From NCBI GenBank assembly GCA_024114885.1, contig CP099421.1, positions 434,001-498,000 of the forward strand: DNA of 64,000 nucleotides. Direction: 5' to 3'. A model generated the notes under the pieces. The model was not told where the DNA came from. It was given only the letters and a program-made list of their open reading frames with translations, and did not search any database. This stretch comes from Septoria linicola. Lineage: Eukaryota > Ascomycota > Dothideomycetes > Mycosphaerellales > Mycosphaerellaceae. Below are positions 56,188-64,000 of this stretch, piece after piece (within the stretch, counting starts at the first letter, position 1; every line of letters begins with the position of its first letter). A program made the translations under genes and the position numbers.

Positions 56188-57038
56188 ATGGCGGACACCG
56201 AAGTCCCCTCGATAACCAGCACAACCACCATCTTTTCCCTCGGCGCAACCGTAGCAATCCTCGCTGTTGCATACCTCCTCTCCGTCTCCCTCCTCCCCAA
56301 GAACTCCACGACCAAGATCCGCATCTTGTTCGTCTGGCACGCCTTCGATGCCTTGATTCACTTCATCTTGGAGGGCTCATACCTCTACAACTGCTTCTTC
56401 AGCTATATGTCTGTTGCAGAACTGCTGGCGAAGTATCCTGCCTTCGGAGCTCGCATGGCCAAGAGCCCCTATCTGCCTCAAGGAATTTATTTCTTGGGAC
56501 GCAATGATCGGATATATGGATCAGAGCATGGTACAAACCCGTTCGCGAAGCTTTGGATGGAGTATGCGAAGGCGGATAAGAGGTGGGGAGGCAGTGATTT
56601 GACGATCATTAGCTTGGAACTTCTGACTGTGTTCATTGCTGGACCGATTGCCGTAATGATCTGCAACAAATTGAGGAAGCAGTCGCCCGACGCGTGGTTC
56701 TGGATGACTGTTCTCGCAACAGGAGAGTTGTATGGCGGGTTCATGACCTTCGCACCTGAGTGGTTGACAGGCTCTCCAAACCTCGTAACAGACAACTTTA
56801 TGGTAAGTACAGACAAATTCAGTCTCCCCTTGGAGCATGTGATGATACACGCAACTGGAGATCGAGGTCGAGTAGCCCGCATGCTAATCTCTCACAGTAC
56901 AAGTGGGTGTACTTGGTCTTCTTCAATGCTGCGTTGTGGGTTGCTATCCCGATTTGGATTCTGTTCGAGTCGTATGGAAGGATTGCGAAGGGGCTGAAGC
57001 TACAACAGCAGGCGCAGATTGGCAAGAAGAAAAGGTGA
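56188..57038 (+). CDS. EBP-type sterol delta8-delta7 isomerase, EXPERA domain, 251 aa
   Basis: Emopamil-binding-protein family; would move the sterol double bond from C8 to C7 in the ER during sterol synthesis. Exons are 56188-56802 and 56898-57038. The 95-nt intron (GTAAGT, CTAAT, CACAG) joins TDNFM to YKWVYLVFF. Helices: 1 (TIFSLGATVAILAVAYLL), 2 with the His and Glu active-site residues (VWHAFDALIHFILEGSYLY), 3 (ISLELLTVFIAGPIAVMI), 4 (TGELYGGFMTFAPEWLTG) and a last one (YLVFFNAALWVAIPIWIL). The KKKR end is an ER-retention-like dilysine signal. Most fungi use ERG2 for this step, so this may be an additional EBP or a sterol-binding relative. Confidence 0.88.
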
Positions 57039-57281
57039 TGAAGATGTAAAGCGTTAATGTATGTAAGTGCTTGAGCGTCTTGTCTTGTTGCCTTCGTCTC
57101 CCGGAACCCCTTCTCCTGGGCTTCACGTCTCGAAAGAGCTCATCATAAGATGTTCAGCTGACAGTAAAAACACATGATCACTTTTGTTCGATTGTCAGGT
57201 CTGCTGGTGCAATAGGGGACTGTCGAGCACATTCCGAAGCCTGACCAGTCGTAAATGCGAGACTGACTTCTCGCTGTCCAT

Positions 57282-58403
57282 TCAGCGCTTGGTAGCTTTC
57301 ACCAACATCTTGAGCAGTTCCTTATCAAAGACATCCCTCTGGTCTTGGTCGAACTCTGGCTCGCCGCCACCGACTGTGTCGAAGCCTGAGCGATCTGGGT
57401 AGCGGGTACTGGCAACTCGCTTGTTGTTGAAGTGCCAAGCTCCGAATTGGATGATCTCGACAGCGTCTTCGTCGCCGCCTTTCAAGCGAGACATGTTCTC
57501 GAGGAAAATATGGGCATCACGATAGATTTGACGAGCCAAGACCTTCGGACGGCGGTACCAGCCGAGAGTGCAGTCAAAGTAGAGACTCTCGAGGTTCTCA
57601 CAGAATTGAAGCATGGAGAACGCCGCGTAGTTGTGAGGACCTTCGACGAGTCAGCTGAAAGTCCCCTTGTTCCGTGTTGATCAATGGCAGGATTACCTTC
57701 AGTCCAGCCACGAATGGTGATGTTATTGACCAGTCCACGGTTGTACGAGCCAATGTTAGCCACGAATCCTTGCAACGCATGCATGTCCGCCATGATGATT
57801 TCCTGCTTGTACAGGTAGCTGCTTGCCTCTGCACGAATCTGTCGATTTGTTGCGAGTAGATTCGGAGACAGCGAGCGCTCGCGATTACTCTCGACACTCT
57901 CCTTTCCATGACGCCGTCGCCACCAACCGCGACGGTACGCTTGGCCGTAGTAGTGGTCTGAACGGGTGACTGTAATGGAGCCACGTTGAATCTGACGACG
58001 GTTGTCAGTCGACTTGGAGATCAGAGTAAGTCCATCAGGCTCCGTCAACGCCCGCTCGTAAATCTCATTCCTCAATTCAGCCGACAAGTCCAGGAATCGA
58101 AATGGCTTGACCTTCTTCGCCTTGGGTGTCTTCTTGGCCTTCTTCTTCGCGGTTTTCGCGACTTTCTTCGAGCGCTGGTCAAAGTCAATCAAATATTCGG
58201 CAGCTGGGACGTTCAATCCTTACCTTGCGGCCATAAGCCTCGTCTTCTTCGGCATTGCTGACCTCGTCCTCGTCTTCCTCCGGCTGCGGCTCTGGCAAGT
58301 CGAGCTCGTCGAAGTAGTCGTCGTCGAGGTATGAGACCTGGTCACGCTTCCGCTTACTGGACCGCAATGGCGGCGCAGTCTCGGTCGCTCCGTTGGCAGA
58401 CAT
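57282..58403 (-). CDS. Fungal F-box-like/2EXR-type protein, 338 aa
   Basis: Function unknown. Exons are complement 58224-58403, complement 57697-58174 and complement 57282-57640. The introns are 49 and 56 nt, and the second has a CTGAC branch site and a GTCGAAG acceptor. The joins AYGRK/RSKKVAKTAKKK and GWTE/GPHNYAAF keep frame. An acidic N-terminus (QPEEDEDEVSNAEEDE) and a Lys-rich stretch (KKAKKTPKAKKVKP) suggest nuclear location. The core FRFLDLSAELRNEIYERAL is the common fungal F-box-like motif, followed by LLATNRQIRAEASSYLY, which is also typical of this expanded family. The downstream part has no further motif. Confidence 0.78.
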
Positions 58404-58780
58404 TGTGCTTGTAAGGTGGTAACTTGCTGTTTGTCCTGGTTCTGCCGATGGGAAGTTGTCAAACAAGAGGAAAATGCAATGCCGAAGTCGTTACCTGGCC
58501 GAGCCTCGCGGTTCTAGGCAGACGCGTCTGAGAAGGAAAGAGCAACAACGCTTCACTTTCTCACAAGAAGGCGCGCCGCAACTCACAACTCACAACTCAC
58601 AAAACAAGAAAGACGCGACAACAGTTGCACAATAACAAGCACCAGGCTCATTTCTTGATCTATGTGATCGCTTTCTGATTTTGAGCAGCTTGTTCGGGAA
58701 TGCTTCTAGGCCCATCTCAAGGCCAAAGCATCAGTCATTTCTCGGGTCATGTCAGTCGTGTCGGATCTCCCACTTTGCCT
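58404..58780. other. Intergenic, no gene seen
   Basis: About 377 bp holding the promoter of the F-box-like gene and the 3' flank of the HAD phosphatase gene. The repeat 'acaactcac' occurs three times near 58581. Confidence 0.35.
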
Positions 58781-59745
58781 CTACAACTTTGCCTCGATCT
58801 GCTTGACTGCCTCTGGGAACTCCTTCCAGTCGTGCATGATGAAGTCGGCCTTGGTGACCTCGGTGAGTGTCTTGGCCATCTGCTCCTCCTTCTCCTTGCC
58901 GTCCTCGAGGCCGTAGATGCCAACGTAGCCGATAAGTGGGATACCAGCACGCATGGCGGCAGTGGCGCCGGACTTGCTGTCCTCGACAGTGAGAGTCTCT
59001 TCTGGCTTGACACCGAGCTGCTTGCAGGCGTAGAGATAGATCTTGGGGTCTGGCTTGGATGATGGGCCATCTGGCATGGATGTGGCGGCAGAGTAGACGT
59101 GCTCGTCCTGTGCGGTGTTAGCAGGATCGAATTGGCTGTGGCCGAACGGGGACTCACAGTGAAGAAACGCATCAGGTTGCACTTCTCGAGCGAAGCAACG
59201 ACGCGTGGCTTGGCGGAGGTAGAGACCACCGACATTGGGTAGCCCTGAGCCTTGGCCCACTCGAGCTGCTCAGTGACACCAGGGCACTCGACAGCCTTCT
59301 CGGAGAGCTTGGCAGTGACACGACCGAGCTCCATGTCCACGTACTTGTCGACCTCGTCTTGTGGCATGCTGAAGTTGTGCTTCTTTTGAAGGCCAATCAA
59401 CATGTTGCGGAAGTTGTGACCGACGAAGTCCTCAAGGAGGCTGTCGGTGGTGTAGGTGGCATCGATGCTGTACTTCTTGAGTACCTCGTTGGTGAGATCG
59501 GCACATGCCTCGAAGGCGAGACGCTCTGACTGGCAGAGGGTGTTGTCGCAGTCGAGGAGGATGTACTTGACCTGTGGCAGTCACGAGTCAGTGAGATGCT
59601 CGTAAGCAGTTCTTAATGGCGCCATCACCCTGCTCAGCACGAGGCAGGCATGTGAAGATGTGTGAGGTCGCCCAATGGTGCGTCGTGGGGTCGATGCTCG
59701 CCGCCGGCGTTGGAGATCTTCGGGTCAGTGACGTACCTTGCCCAT
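58781..59745 (-). CDS. HAD-superfamily phosphatase, 249 aa
   Basis: Removes phosphate from a small metabolite (sugar or polyol phosphate type) in the cytosol. Exons are complement 59737-59745 (only MGK), complement 59158-59571 and complement 58781-59107, all in frame. HAD motif I is ILLDCDNTLCQSE (nucleophile Asp plus Asp+2). Motif II lies in MSVVSTSAKPR. Motif III is the Lys in SSKPDPKIYLYA. Motif IV is LTVEDSKSGATAA. A helical C1-type cap lies between motifs I and II (about 20-85). Its size and cap resemble fungal 2-deoxyglucose-6-phosphate or glycerol-3-phosphate phosphatases. A 3-codon first exon next to a 165-nt intron is unusual but well supported. Confidence 0.88.
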
Positions 59746-60826
59746 TTTGACGGTGCTGTTGTTTCTTAGTGGGTGTGAAGTTGTTGGTGGAAGTGTTGGA
59801 GGTGTTGGAGGGACTTGAGTGTGTGTGATTGATTGTTGGTCGGTCTGTGTCAAGGTCGAAGTGGAAGTGGAAGCTGAGAACAAGTTCAAGAAACAATAAA
59901 TAATGTGCAGCTCAGGTATGAGGCAGGAGCATCCCTGCTCGCGCTGCTCACTTTCGGACGGCAAGGCCCGCGCCTGCTACCCCGCCACAGATCCTCACGT
60001 TAAGTTAGAAGTAAACTAGGCGTGAATTAACTAGTGAAGTGAAAGCCGCCGAAGTGTTGACGAAACGGAGCACTGCCATTGTGTATAAGCTGCAGAAGCG
60101 CCGCCATATACAGCCAGCAGGTCGTTCGTGTTATCGTTCTGACTTCCACCCTACAGCCAGCCAAGAAATATGAACCTAGCGGTGAAGCAACTTTCGAACA
60201 TCTCAGTAAAGTCAGCAGGTGCGAATCACACAGAGCAATCCGAGGACGTGCTTCGCTGCTCTGAAGTTGAAATTTGGCCATTGGTTGTGATGGCTATCAA
60301 TCTCCTACTCTGATTGCTTCCGCTCCGTGCGACGTGGCACTGTTACACCAGCGTCAAGGCACGATCCATGTCAGATCTTCCTGTGCAGCACGTGTCAAGC
60401 CACATATCATGCGGTGAGGTTGGCATCAAAGTATGAGGATGTATGTACAGCGGCACGTAAAACCAAACAGGCGGCTAGCAGACATGTATTGATGTGGGCC
60501 TGACAGTAGCATATCCTGCAATGCATTCGAATCGCGGGCATTGCTGGTCGTGCCGAGGGTGGGTGCCGTCACGCTGATACGGTCAAGCCCTCGAGATGGC
60601 ATTGGAAAGCTCGTGGCAATTCGATGCTTGTCCCTGAATGAGCTCTTGTGCAATTGTTCACAGTGTAGCACAAATGAAGCTGCTACCGAATCATGTCCAA
60701 CTCAGTTTCTGCCCCGCACCAATTCCATTCCGTCATCGTGCGAATAGCTAGAGATTCGAGACATCAACTCCCACTCCCAGCATAAGTACTAACTTGTAGA
60801 CCACATGTGATGCTGAGCAAGCGAGC
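59746..60826. other. Intergenic, no supported gene
   Basis: About 1.1 kb between divergent genes. The left part (59746-59960) is probably the 5' UTR of the HAD gene. No other feature seen. Confidence 0.4.
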
Positions 60827-61735
60827 ATGTCCCGAGACCATACCGTCACAGCACAAGCAAGTCTGCACGGATTGCCAAGAGAGCTGCGCCTGCAGATCTA
60901 TCAGCACGTCTTCGCGCTAAACCTTGACTGCACAATCTTGGAAGCGTGGAAAGACGAACATACCCTGGCGCATGGCTTCAGAAGCGTTCCGGAACTTAAC
61001 CCTGATGCACGGCTGGTCGTGCCTTGGGTTAATTTGATGTTGACCTGCAAGGACTTTGCCATCGAGCTGCGATCATATATGGATGAAAAGGCATTCCTCG
61101 AAAGCGAACAGAACACGACCTGGTCCTTGGACCTGGAAGCGAAGAGGGGCGGTATGACTCTCGGATACACGACGTGGCGACGGATACCATGTCATCCAAA
61201 GGACCTTCGTGTGCTCGAGGCCAGCTACAATACAAAGAGAGGATTTCAGGCTTGGGGCGATGGTGGGCCTCAGTAAGTTTCTTTGTAGAGGCTAATATTG
61301 CCTTGCTGCGGCAGTAGGCATCAACTAACGCCGTGCAGTGGCATCACAAGCGGGTTGTACCAGACATTGAACTCTGTGGTGCATTGTGGACCAAGATTCG
61401 ATTGCACGAGCCTGCTAGAAGTCCCGATCCATCTCGCAGAGCTCAAAATCAAGGTAGAAAGCCGCGATGATCCCAAGAAAGAATACGACGGCGATCATTA
61501 CATGTCGCTGTCAGATCGTGAGACCAATCCAGAAACTACGCTGTATGCGCTCGGGAGCATCGTCGGTCAGATCGTGAACACAGGCGTGCTTCGGGGATTC
61601 GTGGACATGATCAGTGTTTGTTCCGCTGACAAAACTCTATCCTGGACTCCACGAGAAGTGAAGGGCGAAGGCATTCCGGAGTATTGGAATCGTTATGGGT
61701 TCGAGTGGGGCGAGAAAGCGTTCTCTGAGCGATGA
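60827..61735 (+). CDS. F-box-like fungal protein, 280 aa
   Basis: Function unknown. Exons are 60827-61272 and 61339-61735. The 66-nt intron (GTAAGT, CTAAC, GTGCAG) gives DGGPH/GITSGLYQ in frame. The N-terminal LHGLPRELRLQIYQHVFALN is a typical fungal F-box-like opening, followed by VNLMLTCKDFAIELRSYM. The second half has no known domain (LEVPIHLAELKIKVESRD, WNRYGFEWGEKAF). It belongs to the same broad family as the 57282-58403 gene but is not a close copy. It converges on dynactin subunit 6 with 48 bp between the stops, so their 3' UTRs must overlap or be very short. Confidence 0.75.
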
Positions 61736-61783
61736 GATAGCCATTTCTGTGTCCCACAGCAGTAGTGACAGCAGACCAATTGC

Positions 61784-62432
61784 TCAAGTCCATTTGTGCG
61801 AAGCGTTTGGGATCAGCTTCTTCAGCATCTCGATATGCAGTTCTTGACCTCGTCTCTTAGCGTCTCTGACTTCTAAATTGTCCGCCATGGTCTGGTTGTG
61901 TCGTCGTTGGTTGTCTCCAAAGACTACAGTGTAGTCAGAAAGCTGTTCATCCGCGGCAATCTCGCTCAATGGGCTAATCTTGCAGTGCTTAGTCGGTGTC
62001 AGCGCAAGTAGAACGGCCATGCAGAATGTTGTTTCCCAATACCTTTCCTATCATGGCACCTTTGCCAATCTTCGCCTTTGCTTCTATCACAGTGCCATCT
62101 CCAATGCTCTTCGCTTCGATAGTCGCTCCAGCTTCGATCAATACACCGTCACCAATAATCACGTTCCCTTCTCCCTCCGTGACGCCAATAATGGTCGCTT
62201 CGCAGATGATCGTGCTTCTTCCGACATACACTATGCCGTGATCCGCCTTGATCTTGCAGTGCGGGTGAAGTACGCTGTTATCACACAGCTCTACAGTGTG
62301 CGATCCAGTGATTTGAGCCTTGTCGGATACGACAGCCAGAGAGTGGATTTTGCATGGTGGTGGTTTTGCAACAGGCTCACTGGTCATGGCAGCAGATGTA
62401 CGTTTCGACGTGTTTGCAGGACGAGACGCCAT
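61784..62432 (-). CDS. Dynactin subunit 6 (p27-like), 197 aa
   Basis: Pointed-end subunit of dynactin, the activator of cytoplasmic dynein. Exons are complement 62043-62432 and complement 61784-61987. A 55-nt intron (GTATTG donor, CTAAG acceptor) joins GAMIGK to HCKISPLSE. The body is a left-handed beta helix of hexapeptide repeats (KAQITGSHTVELCDNSVLHP, IVYVGRSTIICEATIIG, NVIIGDGVLIEAGATIEA, SIGDGTVIEAKAKIG). It ends in a helix (QTMADNLEVRDAKRRGQELH, EMLKKLIP), as in DCTN6. No acetyltransferase residues are evident, and length fits the family. Internal ATG at 62387 (MTSEPVAKPPPCKI) is an alternative start. Confidence 0.88.
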
Positions 62433-63350
62433 CGGGACGGCATCTGCAATGGTGGTGCAGTAATGTGAGAGAGAGACCGGACTTCCAAAGACACGACATC
62501 AGAGCTTCATCTCGAAAACGCGCTAGCAGACGCGAACACGTGCGCCAATTCAGCCGTGTCTCTGGCCTTCACTATGACCTGTTCGCGGCCGCTTTACGAC
62601 ACGAAAGGCTCTTAAATCACGCCAGCACGATGCACGAGCACTGCTACCATGCTCTTCTCCGCAAGCTCGAGTTCAAACCATGTTATAGTTTATGAGCTTC
62701 GATAAGTAATGGAGATACTAACAGCGTTGCTCACACGGCGACACTTCGCCTTCCATGGTGTCCTTGCAACGGCACCGCTGCTACTCTGACAGTGATCATC
62801 AGGAGCACTGTTCGAGCGGAAGCTGTGCATTTTCCGTTCTGCCCCAGCTCGATGTATGACCACGAGTCAGGGTAGCATGAGCACCTTCATCGTTTGCAGT
62901 GACAGATTTGCTATTGTGCAAGTGTTGCGAACAACTTTGCTGTAGCATATTAATATGTACGCTCTCCAGCTGAAAGATCTCATAGACCAGGCGGTTGTAG
63001 TTCGAGCAAGTCGTAGCGTACAAACTTGTGAAGAGCTACGGAGAAGCCGAGTTTGAGCTTTTCTTGGGCGCGAGTCAAGACCATGCTTCTAAAAGGTGGC
63101 GAGACCACACCCTCAGGTCTTTCTCGAGTCTTGACAGACAACGAGACGTGTCGAAACAACATCTATCATGAGACTTGATCGCGATTGCCGACTGTGGTGA
63201 GGCCATTCTCGCGTGCAAAATTGACGCAGTAGAGTCGTGATTACATCTTTTCTAGCGCGGCTTCTCGAGAAGAATTGGGTTCTTGACTCACTCCCCCACC
63301 TCTGTCCTCGGCTCACGACTAAGAAGCACATCACCATCAGCTTGAACGAC
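62433..63350. other. Intergenic, divergent promoters of dynactin and bZIP genes
   Basis: About 918 bp. No supported ORF. It should hold both promoters. Confidence 0.35.
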
Positions 63351-64000
63351 ATGGAGCAGTCGACAAGTCAGTCAGCACCCTATCCATCACACCATGGGCC
63401 TCAGACCAACGGCAACGGGGATGCAGCGCAAGCCGCAGCAGCGACCGCATCGGCAGCATTATCGCAGGACCACATTACCACTCCGAATGCGATAAACTCG
63501 CGAAAACGACGCGCAACAGGCGTCCCAGGCAGCAGAGGCGTCGCGAACTTGACGCCAGAGCAGTTGGCAAAGAAGCGCGCAAATGACCGAGAGGCACAAC
63601 GGGCGATCAGAGCGCGAACGCGGAACACAATTGAAGGACTAGAGCAGAGGATCAGAGAGCTGGAGAGCCAGCAGCCATTCCAGGATTTGCAGCGTGTAGT
63701 GCAGGAGAGAGACAGGGCACTTGCAGAGTGTGAAGAGCTTCGTCGGCGACTTGGTGCAGTTGCAGGCATAGCTGGTGGTGCATCGCAGCAACCACATCCC
63801 AGTCTAAATGGTACGTTGTTCACTTTCGATGAATTGATTGATTCATCCTTACTCACAGACGACAATATAGAGCTCGCGGCCTTGACAGCACAGCAGAGTC
63901 CACTGCCATCGCTGTCAGCCTTGAGCCAACAGAACTTCTCCCATGGTCAAGAGCAACACTATGGTGAGCAGCAGCAGCAGCAGCATAACAATCTACATCC
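63351..64000 (+). CDS. bZIP transcription factor, 5' part (runs off window)
   Basis: Nuclear DNA-binding regulator, truncated by the window end. Exon 1 is 63351-63810 and exon 2 starts at 63859, after a 48-nt intron (GTACGT, TTACTCACAG), giving SLN/DDNIELAAL in frame. An Ala/Gln-rich N-terminus precedes the basic region KKRANDREAQRAIRARTRN (about 70-90), of the N-x7-R type typical of the fungal bZIP group that often carries a C-terminal DUF3425 domain. A leucine zipper with coiled-coil character follows (IEGLEQRIRELESQQ, then a VVQERDRALAECEELRRRLG stretch). The visible end is Gln-rich. The C-terminal domain lies outside the window, so subgroup and targets stay open. Confidence 0.88.
   Translation, partial: MEQSTSQSAPYPSHHGPQTNGNGDAAQAAAATASAALSQDHITTPNAINSRKRRATGVPGSRGVANLTPEQLAKKRANDREAQRAIRARTRNTIEGLEQRIRELESQQPFQDLQRVVQERDRALAECEELRRRLGAVAGIAGGASQQPHPSLNGTLFTFDELIDSSLLTDDNIELAALTAQQSPLPSLSALSQQNFSHGQEQHYGEQQQQQHNNLH

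Overview
The window is nuclear DNA of a filamentous ascomycete (Pezizomycotina), most likely a dothideomycete of the Mycosphaerellales type. The genes are compact. Introns are short (about 48-90 nt) with GTAAGT-like donors, CTAAC/CTGAC branch sites and CAG/TAG acceptors. The gene families are typical of such fungi: a heme-thiolate peroxidase, a GH5 endoglucanase, fungal-type F-box proteins, Dal5-type and APC permeases, and a bZIP factor of the fungal type. The assignment below Pezizomycotina is inference.

Region 1 (1-about 9230) is AT-rich, almost free of CpA/TpG, rich in TpA and has no long ORF. This is the signature of saturated repeat-induced point mutation (RIP). Translating through the RIP-type stops shows nested hAT transposons. 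The outer hAT is split into 1-577 and 8812-about 9230. Its reading frame is rejoined exactly when an inner 8234-bp element (578-8811) is removed. The inner element has 17-bp perfect terminal inverted repeats starting TAG and a perfect 8-bp target duplication, TATATACG. It carries a dead hAT transposase on the minus strand, an unrecognised minus-strand coding relic, and two RIP-killed histone H3-like genes on the plus strand. One H3 copy has two precisely removable introns. Several inferred introns in the element share a paired 13-bp-period motif. This histone-carrying hAT element is the most unusual thing in the window.

Region 2 (9.2-16.1 kb) holds accessory genes next to the RIP block: a secreted peroxidase, a small secreted protein, three tandem paralogues of an unrecognised family (about 250 aa each), and a small membrane protein.

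Region 3 (16.9-29.1 kb) holds PAB1 (poly(A)-binding protein), a large coiled-coil protein, a divergent pair made of a zinc MDR dehydrogenase and an aldo-keto reductase, and two small unknown ORFs.

Region 4 (29.5-41.1 kb) holds an APC permease pseudogene, a conserved unknown protein, a nitrilase, a GH5 endoglucanase, a secreted PAN/Apple-like protein with a TTPS mucin-like repeat and a RIP-like patch, and a small zinc-finger protein.

Region 5 (43.1-64 kb) is mostly housekeeping: an MFS transporter, a JSN1-type RRM+PUF RNA-binding protein, a Dal5/TNA1-type permease, F-box-like proteins, an EBP sterol isomerase, a HAD phosphatase, dynactin subunit 6, and the 5' part of a bZIP factor cut by the window end.
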